From DASZUK01 sp035547695 (GTDB lineage Bacteria > Actinomycetota > Acidimicrobiia > Acidimicrobiales > RAAP-2): a stretch of 64,000 nucleotides of DNA. Position numbers and translations under genes: made by a program. The DNA lies in assembly GCA_035547695.1 (NCBI GenBank), contig DASZUK010000003.1, forward strand, positions 34,388 through 98,387, read 5' to 3'. Positions 15,003-23,186 of this stretch are shown here, piece after piece (positions within the stretch are counted from its first letter, which is position 1; the number at the start of each line of letters is the position of its first letter). The notes below the pieces were generated by a model. That model was given only the letters and a program-made list of their open reading frames with translations, was not told where the DNA came from and made no database searches.

Positions 15003-16193
15003 ATGGACCTCACCTTCACCCCCGCACAGCAGTCGTTCCGCGCCGAGCTGCGGTCCTGGCTGGAAGCCCACGTCCCCGAGCCCGGCAGCCTGGCCTCCCT
15101 GGACACCGCCGTCGGGTTCGAGCAGCACCGGCAGTGGGAGCACACCATGGCCGCCGACCGGTGGACGGTGGTGAACTGGCCGGCCGACTACGGCGGCCGG
15201 GACCTCGGCATCTTCGAGTGGCTGATCTTCGAGGAGGAGTACTACCGGGCCCAGGCCCCCAAGCGGGTGAGCCAGAACGGCATCTTCCTGCTGGCCCCCA
15301 CCCTGCTGGAGTTCGGCACCGCCGAGCAGAAGGCGCGGTTCCTGCCCCCGATGGCGTCGGGGGAGGAGATCTGGTGCCAGGGCTGGTCGGAGCCGGATGC
15401 CGGCAGCGACCTGGCCGGCATCCGCAGCCGGGCGGTCCGGGCGCCGGGTGGCGGTCCGACCGGGGAGGACGGCTGGCGGTTGACCGGGCAGAAGACCTGG
15501 AGCTCCCGGGGGGCGTTCGCGGAGTGGTGCTTCGGCATCTTCCGGACCGATCCGGACGCCGAACGGCACCGGGGGCTGACCTACTTCCTGATCCCCATGG
15601 ACGCCGACGGGGTCACGGTGCGCCCGATCCCGCAACTGGACGGCGAGACCGGGTTCGCCGAGATCTTCTTCGAGGACGTCTTCGTCCCCGACGACCAGAT
15701 CCTCGGCGGCGTCGGCGACGGCTGGAAGGTGGCCATGTCCACCGCCGGCAGCGAGCGCGGCCTCAGCCTGCGCAGCCCGGCCCGGTACACCGAGGCCGCC
15801 AACCGGCTGGTGGCCCTGTACGACCGGCAGGGCCGGCCGGCCGGCCGCATCGCCGACGACGTGGCCCGGGCCTACGTGAACGCCCAGGCCTACGAGCTGG
15901 GCACCTACTGGATGGCGTCCCGGGCCGTCGACGGCCACCCGGTGGGCGCCGAGGCTAGCTGCAACAAGATCTTCTGGTCCGAGACCGACCTGGACATCCA
16001 CACCGCCGGCCTGTCCCTGCTGGGGCCCGACGCCGAGCTCCTGGTCCCCGACCCCCACGCCACCGGCGGCATGGCGTCGGGGCCGTGGTTGGACGGCTAC
16101 CTGTTCGCCCTGGCCGGCCCCATCTACGCCGGCACCAACGAGATCCAGCGCAACGTGGTGGCCGAGCGCCTGCTCGGGCTGCCGCGGGGCTGA
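15003..16193 (+). CDS. Acyl-CoA dehydrogenase (pair member 1)
   Basis: A 396-residue FAD-dependent acyl-CoA dehydrogenase. The N-terminal helical domain begins MDLTFTPAQQ, then WCQGWSEPDAGSDLA (flavin/acyl site), WSSRGAFAEWCFGIFR, and the C-terminal helical domain ends with YAGTNEIQRNVVAERLLGL. ATG 15003 fits the family start. It is followed 37 bases later by a second, shorter dehydrogenase. Such adjacent unlike pairs form alpha2beta2 heterotetramers in actinobacterial steroid degradation; a similar complex is plausible here but not shown. Divergent from the thiolase/DUF35 operon, so co-regulation is likely. Confidence 0.93.
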   Translation: MDLTFTPAQQSFRAELRSWLEAHVPEPGSLASLDTAVGFEQHRQWEHTMAADRWTVVNWPADYGGRDLGIFEWLIFEEEYYRAQAPKRVSQNGIFLLAPTLLEFGTAEQKARFLPPMASGEEIWCQGWSEPDAGSDLAGIRSRAVRAPGGGPTGEDGWRLTGQKTWSSRGAFAEWCFGIFRTDPDAERHRGLTYFLIPMDADGVTVRPIPQLDGETGFAEIFFEDVFVPDDQILGGVGDGWKVAMSTAGSERGLSLRSPARYTEAANRLVALYDRQGRPAGRIADDVARAYVNAQAYELGTYWMASRAVDGHPVGAEASCNKIFWSETDLDIHTAGLSLLGPDAELLVPDPHATGGMASGPWLDGYLFALAGPIYAGTNEIQRNVVAERLLGLPRG

Positions 16194-16230
16194 CCGGGCA
16201 GCCCCGGAACGAGCGGGAGACAGCGACGAC

Positions 16231-17397
16231 ATGCGGTTCGCCTTTACCGAACAACAGATGGAGCTCCGGGCGGCGGTCCGGCAGGTGCTGGACCGGGAGT
16301 GCACCGTCGGCGACCTGCGGTCCATCGCCGACAACCGGACCGCCCCCCATCACCCGGGCACCCACCACCCCGTCGGCCGGTCCGCGGAGCGGTGGGCGGT
16401 GCTGTCCGAGATGGGGGCCCCCGGCCTGCTGGTGGCCGAGGACCACGGCGGCCTGGGCATGACCGACGTCGACCTGGTCGGCGTCCTGGAGGAGGCCGGC
16501 TGGGCGTCGGTGCCCGAGCCCCTGGCCGAGACCGCCGCCCTGGCCGCGCCGTTGCTGGCCCGAGCCGCCGAGATGGCCCCGGAGGGCGGCGCCGTCCGGG
16601 AGCTGGCCGATCGGCTGCTGCCACAGGTGGCGTCGGGTGAATTGGTGGCCACCGTCGGCGGCGTCGACCCGGCGGCCGGAGGGTTCGCCACCACCACCCG
16701 GCCCAACCCTGACGTCACCCAGGGCACGGTCTGCACCGACCGGGTGGCCGGGGCCGGCCGGGCCGGGCTGTTCCTGCTGGCCTGGGACGCCCCCGGCAAC
16801 GGCTGGCGCGTCCACGCCGTCGAGCGGTCGGCGGCCGACGTCGTCGACACCCCGTCCGTCGACGGCACCCGCGACCTGGGCACCGTGGAGTGGACCGCCT
16901 GGCCGCACACCGTCATCGCCTCCGGCGACGCCGCCGCCGACCTGGTGGCCGACCTGGTCGACCGCACCGCGGTGGCCTACGCCGCCGAGCTGCTCGGTCT
17001 GGCCGCCCGCATGACCACCATGGCGGCCGACTACGCCAAGGACCGCAACCAGTTCGGCAAGCCCATCGGCAGCTTCCAGGCCGTCAAGCACCACCTGGCC
17101 AACGCCCGGGTGGCCCTGGAGTTCGCCCGGCCGGCCACCTACCGCGCCGCCGACTCCCTGGCCCGCCGGCTGCCGGACCGGTCCGAGCACGCCTCGATGG
17201 CCAAGGCCATGGCCTCCGACGCCGCCGACCTGGCCGGCCGGGTCGCCCTGCAGGTCCACGGTGCCATCGGGTACACCTGGGAGTGCGACCTGCAGCTATT
17301 CATGAAGCGGGCCTGGGCCCTGTCCGCGGCCGGTGGCGACGCCGCCACCCATCGGGCCCGGGTGCTGGCCGCCGCCCTCGGTCGCCTTTCTCGCTGA
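16231..17397 (+). CDS. Acyl-CoA dehydrogenase (pair member 2)
   Basis: A 388-residue dehydrogenase of the more divergent partner type. MRFAFTEQQMELR start; LLVAEDHGGLGMTDVDL in the N-terminal domain; DRNQFGKPIGSFQAVKHHLAN and HGAIGYTWECDLQ in the C-terminal domain. The middle beta domain is poorly conserved, as in non-catalytic or half-site subunits of paired enzymes. It lies 37 bases downstream of the first dehydrogenase with a GAGCGGGAG-like ribosome-binding site, and is probably cotranscribed. It ends 11 bases before the convergent gene's stop. Confidence 0.9.
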   Translation: MRFAFTEQQMELRAAVRQVLDRECTVGDLRSIADNRTAPHHPGTHHPVGRSAERWAVLSEMGAPGLLVAEDHGGLGMTDVDLVGVLEEAGWASVPEPLAETAALAAPLLARAAEMAPEGGAVRELADRLLPQVASGELVATVGGVDPAAGGFATTTRPNPDVTQGTVCTDRVAGAGRAGLFLLAWDAPGNGWRVHAVERSAADVVDTPSVDGTRDLGTVEWTAWPHTVIASGDAAADLVADLVDRTAVAYAAELLGLAARMTTMAADYAKDRNQFGKPIGSFQAVKHHLANARVALEFARPATYRAADSLARRLPDRSEHASMAKAMASDAADLAGRVALQVHGAIGYTWECDLQLFMKRAWALSAAGGDAATHRARVLAAALGRLSR

Positions 17398-17408
17398 ACA
17401 GCGTCGCC

Positions 17409-18083
17409 CTATTTGAAGGCGATGATGATCGCCGTGACACCGATCCCGAATGCGACGAGTAGCGGGATGACCCAGCTCAAGCGCGACATGCTCCCCTCGA
17501 GTCGCGCCACACTGGTGTTGAGCTCACCGACGTCGCCCGCCGGGGCCGTCAGCGACTTGACCATTCCTCCGAGCGTCGGGCTGTCGGGGTGCGTGAGCTC
17601 CTCGATGTCGGTGGCTCCCAGACCGGTCTGGCCCTGGCGGGATCCGTCGTACGGTCTGGCGACCGCTTGGTTCAGCAGGAAGAACTGAACCGTCAGAAAT
17701 GGCGCCTCATACGTCAACGTAATCCTCCGAGGTGCCAGGTTCGTCACTCGGACGATCAATACTCCGTGGAACCCAGGATCGACCTGTGGTCCAGAAAGCA
17801 GCACCAAGCCCTGATGGGCGTACTTGGAGTCGAGCCCCAATTGCGCAGCAACCCGAGCGCTGCACTTCACGCTCTCTTTGGTTGCGATGATGGCGAACTC
17901 GCCGGGCTCAATGATCACGAGGCCCTTGTTGGCGACGTCGGTGATCGAATCTGCACCACTGAGAAACGCCTCGGTCCCCACTCGGAAGTCATAGCTGGCT
18001 GGCTGGAGACAGGCCCCTGTGAAGGGGGTGATGCTCAGATCGCCCTCCGCCATCGCATCTCGGATCTCGACATCCGTAAGCAT
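17409..18083 (-). CDS. Membrane-anchored dCTP-deaminase-fold protein lacking the catalytic Glu
   Basis: Residues 1-140 match the dCTP deaminase/dUTPase fold: MLTDVEIRDA, LQPASYDFRVG, a DSKYAHQGL segment where dUTPases have the S-S-x-A/G motif, then VDPGFHG and QFFLL. Where deaminases have the catalytic Glu (L-E-x-x-N after the I-D-P-G strand) this protein has Arg112 (IVRVTN), so normal deamination is unlikely. Residues about 185-203 are helical, and 204-222 form a single C-terminal membrane segment (WVIPLLVAFGIGVTAIII). Probably a nucleotide- or ligand-binding protein held on the inner face of the membrane. Base composition is lower in G+C than the neighbours, so it may be a recent arrival. 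Confidence 0.75.
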   Translation of the reverse strand: MLTDVEIRDAMAEGDLSITPFTGACLQPASYDFRVGTEAFLSGADSITDVANKGLVIIEPGEFAIIATKESVKCSARVAAQLGLDSKYAHQGLVLLSGPQVDPGFHGVLIVRVTNLAPRRITLTYEAPFLTVQFFLLNQAVARPYDGSRQGQTGLGATDIEELTHPDSPTLGGMVKSLTAPAGDVGELNTSVARLEGSMSRLSWVIPLLVAFGIGVTAIIIAFK

Positions 18084-18232
18084 CCCGACCCGGCTACCTT
18101 TCCGAACAGATGTTCGTTTTCACCCTATCCGACGGGTATATCACCCGCCGATCCGATCACTGGTACCGGCGTGCGGATGGTGATGTCCGAAATCCGCCAG
18201 ACCTGGCGGGCGGGGCCTGCCACGATGGTGGG

Positions 18233-19819
18233 GTGCTGGAGGACTTCGAGCGGTGCTACCGGGCGGTGCAGAGCCGTGACGCCCGGTTCGACGGGTGGTT
18301 CTTCACCGCGGTCACGTCCACCGGCATCTACTGCCGGCCGAGCTGCCCGGCGCTGACCCCGAAGCGGGCCAACGTCCGGTTCTACCCCACCGCGGCCGCC
18401 GCCCAGCAGGCCGGGTTCCGGGCCTGCATGCGGTGCCGGCCGGACGCCGCGCCGGGATCGCCGGAGTGGAACGCCCGCGCCGACGTCGCCGGCCGGGCCA
18501 TGCGGCTGATCGCCGACGGCGCCGTCGACCGTGACGGGGTGGCCGGACTGGCCGCCCGGCTGGGGTACGGCGAGCGGCAGTTGCACCGGGTGCTGGTGGC
18601 CGAGGTCGGCACCGGCGCCCTCGCGCTGGCCCGGGCCCAACGGGCCCAGACCGCCCGGGTGCTGATCGAGACCACCGACCTGCCGGCCGCCCACGTGGCC
18701 TTCGCCGCCGGCTTCTCCAGTGTCCGGCAGTTCAACGACACCGTCCGGGAGGTGTTCGCCAGCACCCCCACCGAACTGCGCCGGAAGCAGCGGCAGCGGG
18801 ACCGGCGAGGCGGCACCGGCCCGGCCGGCGGACGATCGGCCGGGCGAGGCGGCGGGACCGGCAGCGGCGGCGGGACCGGCGGCGGCACGGGCAGCGGGAC
18901 CGGGGTGGTCTCCCTCCGGCTGGCCTACCGGCAACCGTTCGACGCCGGCACCACCTTCGGCTTCCTGGCCGCCCGGGCGGTGGCCGGCGTGGAGGCCGTG
19001 GTGGACGGCACCTTCCACCGCAGCCTGCGGCTACCGCACGGCGCCGGCACCGTGGCCCTGGCGCCGGCCGACGGGTACGTGGCCGCCGCCCTGCGGCTGG
19101 ACGACCTCCGGGACCTGACCGCCGCCGTGAGCCGCTGCCGGCGGCTGCTGGACCTGGACGCCGACCCGGTGGCCGTCGACCACCTGCTGGGCCGGGACCC
19201 GCTGCTGCACCGCCTGGTGGCCGCCACCCCGGGCCGGCGGGTGCCGGGCACGGTGGACGGCGCAGAACTGGCGTTCCGGGCGGTGGTCGGTCAGCAGGTG
19301 TCGGTGGCCGGGGCCCGCACCGCCACCGGCCGGCTGGTGGCCGCCGCCGGCTGCCGGCTGGCCGCCGCCGGCTGCCGGCTGGCCGCCGCCGACGGCCCGG
19401 TCACCCACCTGTTCCCCTCCCCCGACGATCTGCTGGCCCTGCCGGACGCCGCCCTGCCGATGCCGGCCCCGCGGCGGCGGGCCATCCGGGCCCTGGCCAC
19501 CGCCGTGGCGGACGGGGACCTGGTGCTGGACCCCGGAGCCGATCCCGCCGAGCTGGTCGGACGGCTGCGGGCGGTCCCCGGCATCGGCGACTGGACCGCC
19601 GGCTACGTCGCCATGCGGGCCCTGGGAGACCCCGACGCGTTCGTCGCCACCGACCTCGGCGTCCGCCGGGCCCTCCGCCGGCTGGGCGGCCCGCGGTCCG
19701 CGGCCGACGTGGCCCGCCTGGCCGACCGGTGGCGTCCGTGGCGGGCCTACGCCACCGTCCACCTGTGGTCCGTCCCCGATCTCACCCTGCCTGCCCGACC
19801 GAAGGAGGACGCAGCATGA
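18233..19819 (+). CDS. alkA: Ada-type/AlkA DNA-3-methyladenine glycosylase fusion
   Basis: Multidomain alkylation-repair protein of about 528 residues. Ada metal-binding domain with four Cys (GIYCRPSC, then CMRC); AraC-type helix-turn-helix (GVAGLAARLGYGERQLHRV, AAGFSSVRQFNDTVREVF); a ~35-residue Gly-rich linker; AlkA N-terminal domain; HhH-GPD glycosylase with VPGIGDWTAGYVAMRAL and the catalytic Asp in FVATDLGVRRAL. It can thus sense alkylation damage, activate transcription and excise alkylated bases. GTG 18233 starts immediately before the conserved FERCYRAV. A tandem repeat (CRLAAAG units) lies in the glycosylase half. It overlaps ogt by ATGA. Confidence 0.92.
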   Translation: MLEDFERCYRAVQSRDARFDGWFFTAVTSTGIYCRPSCPALTPKRANVRFYPTAAAAQQAGFRACMRCRPDAAPGSPEWNARADVAGRAMRLIADGAVDRDGVAGLAARLGYGERQLHRVLVAEVGTGALALARAQRAQTARVLIETTDLPAAHVAFAAGFSSVRQFNDTVREVFASTPTELRRKQRQRDRRGGTGPAGGRSAGRGGGTGSGGGTGGGTGSGTGVVSLRLAYRQPFDAGTTFGFLAARAVAGVEAVVDGTFHRSLRLPHGAGTVALAPADGYVAAALRLDDLRDLTAAVSRCRRLLDLDADPVAVDHLLGRDPLLHRLVAATPGRRVPGTVDGAELAFRAVVGQQVSVAGARTATGRLVAAAGCRLAAAGCRLAAADGPVTHLFPSPDDLLALPDAALPMPAPRRRAIRALATAVADGDLVLDPGADPAELVGRLRAVPGIGDWTAGYVAMRALGDPDAFVATDLGVRRALRRLGGPRSAADVARLADRWRPWRAYATVHLWSVPDLTLPARPKEDAA

Positions 19820-20322
19820 CCAAGAACCCCGACGAGGCGGCGTTCCGGCTGGTGTACGACAGCCCGTTCGGCCCGCTGGTGCTGGTGGGCGACGACGACT
19901 CGGTCACCCACCTGTTCCTGCCGAACACCGGGCTGGCCGCCGCCGGGTCCACCCCGGGCCCGGTGCCGAAGGCGCTGCGGCAGGCGGTGGAGCAACTGGA
20001 CGAGTACTTCGGCGGCACCCGCACCGAGTTCGACCTGCCGCTGCGGTTCACCACCGGCACCGCCTTCCAGCAGTCGGTCTGGCGGGCCCTGGCCGACATC
20101 CCGTACGGGGAGACCATCAGCTACGCCGAGCTGGCCACCTGGGTGGGCCGGCCCGGCGCCTTCCGGGCGGTCGGCCAGGCCAACGGGGCCAACCCGCTGG
20201 CCATCGTCTACCCCTGCCACCGGGTCATCGCCTCCGGCGGCGGCCTCGGCGGCTACGGCGGCGGCCTGGACCTGAAGCGGCAACTGCTCGACCTGGAATC
20301 AACGGCAGTGGCGGCCGGATAG
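19816..20322 (+). CDS. ogt: Methylated-DNA--protein-cysteine methyltransferase
   Basis: Suicide repair protein that removes methyl groups from O6-methylguanine. A 168-residue protein with the N-terminal ribonuclease-like domain and the C-terminal acceptor domain: FQQSVWRALADIPYGETISYAEL, AVGQANGANPLAIVYPCHRVI (acceptor Cys in PCHR), then GGYGGGLDLKRQLL. Start ATG 19816 overlaps the alkA stop by four bases, so the two are translationally coupled. The operon pairs base excision and direct reversal of alkylation damage under an Ada-like regulator. Confidence 0.96.
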   Translation: MTKNPDEAAFRLVYDSPFGPLVLVGDDDSVTHLFLPNTGLAAAGSTPGPVPKALRQAVEQLDEYFGGTRTEFDLPLRFTTGTAFQQSVWRALADIPYGETISYAELATWVGRPGAFRAVGQANGANPLAIVYPCHRVIASGGGLGGYGGGLDLKRQLLDLESTAVAAG

Positions 20323-20631
20323 TCAGCGAACGAACAGGTAGATGCCGGTGGCGAGGAGGCAGAGACCCGCTCCCAGCACGACCGCTTCGACGCTCACCGA
20401 ACCACTCTCGTCGCGCTCGATATCCCGCCAGCGCGGGAGCCGCCGCAGCTTATGGACCTCCGACTCCATGTCGACCGCTGAATAGACCGGTACCTTCGAG
20501 CCCTCTTGCTCACGCCGGACGTCAGGTCGACGTGCGCTCCGCAAACCGATGAAGGTCATGACGGCGCCGGCAACCGACGCCGCCGAGGCGACGACCGCTA
20601 CGACGAACCCGGGTACATCCGCGAGCATCAC
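20323..20631 (-). CDS. Small two-helix membrane protein, unknown
   Basis: A 102-residue protein with hydrophobic segments at about residues 8-28 (FVVAVVASAASVAGAVMTFI) and 80-100 (EAVVLGAGLCLLATGIYLF), joined by a charged cytoplasmic-type loop containing HKLRRLPRWRDIERDE. No family recognised. Its stop is immediately next to the ogt stop (convergent, zero gap). G+C content is lower than its neighbours, like the membrane-anchored deaminase-fold gene at 17409. The two flank the repair operon on the same strand, but a functional link is only a guess. Confidence 0.6.
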   Translation of the reverse strand: MMLADVPGFVVAVVASAASVAGAVMTFIGLRSARRPDVRREQEGSKVPVYSAVDMESEVHKLRRLPRWRDIERDESGSVSVEAVVLGAGLCLLATGIYLFVR

Positions 20632-20705
20632 GGTCTAACTGCCTACCAAATGCGAGAGGACTGAGGCGGCTCCGTACCCGTGGCCCCACGTGACACACTC
20701 CCGGT

Positions 20706-21623
20706 ATGGAGACCACCGAGACCGTGCGGGGAGCCTTCGACCTGACCGGCCGGGTGGCCGTGGTCACCGGCGCCGGCAGCGGCATCGGCCGGACCACCGC
20801 CGAGGTGCTGGCTGCGGCGGGGGCCACGGTGTACTGCGCCGACATCCGCCCGGAGGCGGCCGAGGAGACGGCGGCGGCCATCAACGCCGCCGGCGAAAGC
20901 AGCACCGGCGAGAGCAGCACCGGCGAGAGCAGCCCTGGCGAAACCGGCGAGAGCAGCACCGACGGCAACGGTGCCGCCCCCAACGCCCCCACCCGCGGCA
21001 CCGGCGGCACCGCGGTGGCCCGCACGGTCGACGTGTCGGACGCCGGTCAGGTGACGGCGGTGGTGCAGGAGGCGGCCGACGCCCACGGCCGGCTGGACGT
21101 GATGTGCAACATCGCCGGCACCATGGTGGACGGGCCGATCCTGGACCTGACCGAGGCCGACCTGGACACGGTGCTGGCCGTCAACCTGAAGGGGGTGCTC
21201 CACGGTTGCCAGGCGGCCGGCCGGGTGATGGTGGCCCAGGGCCGGGGCAGCATCGTCAACATGTCGTCCACCGCCGCGCTGGCTCCGGCGGACAACGTGG
21301 GGGCGTACGCCATCACCAAGGCCGGGGTGCTGCAACTAACTCGGACCCTGGCCCTGGAGATCGGCCGGAACGGGGTGCGGGTCAACGCCGTCGCCCCGGG
21401 GTTCGTGCCGACCAACATGACCAGCCGGTACTACCGGCGCCCCGACGGGTCCGTCGACGAGGACATGAAGGAGGCCGTCCTCAAGCCGATGGCCAAGTTC
21501 GCCCCGCTCCGCCGGGTGGGCGAGACGGCCGACATCGCCTACTGCGTGCTGTACCTGGCGTCGGACGCCAGCAGCTTCCTGACCGGTCAGTGCCTCAGCC
21601 CCAACGGTGGCATGACGATGTAA
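20706..21623 (+). CDS. Short-chain dehydrogenase/reductase with Ser/Gly-rich insertion
   Basis: NAD(P)-dependent SDR of 305 residues. TGAGSGIG dinucleotide loop, NIAG (NNAG position), catalytic Ser in MSSTAAL, YAITK (Y-x-x-x-K), and VAPGFVPTNMTS. A stretch of GESST-like repeats of about 25 residues is inserted after the second Rossmann helix (following AAINAAG), where relatives go straight to the next strand; this makes the protein longer than the usual 250-260. ATG 20706. It precedes an amidohydrolase and an acyl-CoA dehydrogenase pair, suggesting oxidation of a hydroxyacyl or alcohol intermediate. Confidence 0.9.
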   Translation: METTETVRGAFDLTGRVAVVTGAGSGIGRTTAEVLAAAGATVYCADIRPEAAEETAAAINAAGESSTGESSTGESSPGETGESSTDGNGAAPNAPTRGTGGTAVARTVDVSDAGQVTAVVQEAADAHGRLDVMCNIAGTMVDGPILDLTEADLDTVLAVNLKGVLHGCQAAGRVMVAQGRGSIVNMSSTAALAPADNVGAYAITKAGVLQLTRTLALEIGRNGVRVNAVAPGFVPTNMTSRYYRRPDGSVDEDMKEAVLKPMAKFAPLRRVGETADIAYCVLYLASDASSFLTGQCLSPNGGMTM

Positions 21624-21628
21624 CTGGG

Positions 21629-21766
21629 CCCGGATGGGGCCCCAACCCCATCCTCCTCCGGTCCGTGGGGGCCCAACCCCACGGCGGCCGTCCTCGTCAT
21701 CGACCCGGATGGGGCCCCAACCCCATCCTCCTCCGGTCCGTGGGGCCCCAACCCCACGGCGGCCGT
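21629..21766. repeat. Two tandem copies of a twin-hairpin repeat
   Basis: Each ~63-base unit carries two stems: GGATGGGG paired with CCCCATCC, and CCGTGGGG paired with CCCCACGG, both with six-base CCCAA-type loops. They are joined by a CTCCTCCGGT spacer and followed by CGGCCGT. Copies start near 21629 and 21704. A third copy lies at 63916-63980 with changed but still pairing stems. There is no poly-T, so a plain intrinsic terminator is unlikely. They occupy the 282-base gap after the SDR gene. Confidence 0.85.
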
Positions 21767-21780
21767 GTCCTCCGGCCTGG

Positions 21781-21852
21781 AGGCGTTTCCGCGGAGACGT
21801 CTGGGGTCGCCGGAGGGCCGTCCCGAAGACGTTTCGGCGGAGACGTCCGGAC
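21781..21852 (+). repeat. Pair of ~20-base direct repeats with internal palindrome
   Basis: CGTTTCCGCGGAGACGTC and CGTTTCGGCGGAGACGTC lie about 45 bases apart (near 21785 and 21830), separated by a GGGTCGCCGGAGGGCCGTCCC segment. Each contains ACGT-type dyads. They directly follow the twin hairpins and precede the promoter region of the amidohydrolase. They could be regulatory or part of the same repeat complex. Confidence 0.6.
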
Positions 21853-21905
21853 ATAAACCCGGGGTGGATCTGATGGACCGTCAGGTGTCGCGCTACGCTC
21901 GGTGC

Positions 21906-23105
21906 ATGGCAGAACTGCCCCTGATCGTGTCCGTGGACGACCACGTGGTGGAGCCGGCCCAGGTGTGGCAGGACCGGCTGCCGTCCAAGTACGCCGACGT
22001 TGGGCCGCGGATCGTGCGGGCCCCGATGGGGGAGATCACGTTCCTGGGGGGGAAGCTGACGGTGAAGCCGGGCAGCGAGGGGAACCCGACGGACTGGTGG
22101 TACTACGAGGACCTGAAGCGGCCGCTGCTGCGGGTGGACTCGGCGGTGGGGGTGCCGCGGGACGAGGTGACGATGAAGGGGGTGACGTTCGAGGACATGC
22201 GGCCGGGGTCGTACGAGGTGAAGCCCCGGCTGGAGGACATGGACATCAACCACATCGAGGCCGCCCTGTGCTTCCCGACGTTCCCGCGGTTCTGCGGGCA
22301 GACGTTCACGGAGGCCAAGGACAAGGAGCTGGCCCTGCTGTGCGTGAAGGCCTACAACGACTGGATGGTGGAGGAGTGGTGCGGGCAGTCGGGCGGCCGG
22401 CTGATCCCGCTGACGCTGATCCCGCTGTGGGACGCCGAGCTGGCGGCCGCCGAGGTGCGCCGGAACGCCGAACGCGGGGTCCGGGCGGTGTGCTTCAGCG
22501 AGATCCCGCCGTTCCTGGGGCTGCCCAGCGTGCACGACCCCGACGGGTACTGGGACCCGTTCTTCCGGGCCTGCGCGGAGACGGACACGGTGGTGAACAT
22601 GCACATCGGGTCGTCGTCGAAGATGCCGTCGACGTCGGCCGACGCGCCGCCGGCGGTGGGGTCGACGCTGACGCACACCAACGCCACGTTCTCGCTGGTG
22701 GACTTCCTGTTCTCGGGGGTGCTGGTCAGGTTCTCGAACCTGAAGCTGGCGTACAGCGAGGGGCAGATCGGATGGATCCCGTACATCCTGGAGCGGGCGG
22801 ACCGGGTGTGGGAGGACAACCGGGGCTGGGGCGGGGTGGCCGACAAGGTGCCGAACCCGCCGTCGACGTACTTCAAGGACCACGTGTGGGGGTGTTTCTT
22901 CGACGACGCCCACGGGCTGCGGTCGGTGGACGAGATCGGGGAGGACAACATCACGTACGAGTCGGACTACCCCCACTCCGACTCGACGTGGCCGCGGACG
23001 AAGCAGATCGCCGAGGAGCAGATGGCCGACCTCACCGACGAGCAGAAGCGCAAGATCGTCCGGGGCAACGCCATCACGCTGTACAGCCTGGACCTGGTTC
23101 CCTGA
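21906..23105 (+). CDS. Amidohydrolase-family (TIM-barrel metal-dependent) hydrolase
   Basis: About 399 residues of the amidohydrolase-2/ACMSD-like superfamily. The N-terminal strand reads VSVDDHVVEP (the D-x-H position of the metal site); MHIGSSS supplies a metal-ligand His; ESDYPHSDSTWP near the end holds the conserved Asp. Such proteins are abundant in actinobacterial degraders, often as decarboxylases or hydrolases of ring acids or CoA esters; the substrate is unknown. ATG 21906. It is the first gene of a likely operon with two acyl-CoA dehydrogenases and an LLM oxidoreductase. A paralogue is at 56220. Confidence 0.88.
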   Translation: MAELPLIVSVDDHVVEPAQVWQDRLPSKYADVGPRIVRAPMGEITFLGGKLTVKPGSEGNPTDWWYYEDLKRPLLRVDSAVGVPRDEVTMKGVTFEDMRPGSYEVKPRLEDMDINHIEAALCFPTFPRFCGQTFTEAKDKELALLCVKAYNDWMVEEWCGQSGGRLIPLTLIPLWDAELAAAEVRRNAERGVRAVCFSEIPPFLGLPSVHDPDGYWDPFFRACAETDTVVNMHIGSSSKMPSTSADAPPAVGSTLTHTNATFSLVDFLFSGVLVRFSNLKLAYSEGQIGWIPYILERADRVWEDNRGWGGVADKVPNPPSTYFKDHVWGCFFDDAHGLRSVDEIGEDNITYESDYPHSDSTWPRTKQIAEEQMADLTDEQKRKIVRGNAITLYSLDLVP

Positions 23106-23186
23106 GGCCCTGGTCCCCGAGGCAGAGTCCGGACCCGGGCGCGGACCACCGCCAGACCACGCCAGCCACGGAAGGGCCGCGCCGCC

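Noticed and set aside
21629..21766. Twin hairpins as ordinary rho-independent terminators
   Set aside because: There is no U-tract, there are two hairpins per unit, the unit is tandemly duplicated, and a further copy lies at a coding 3' region 42 kb away.
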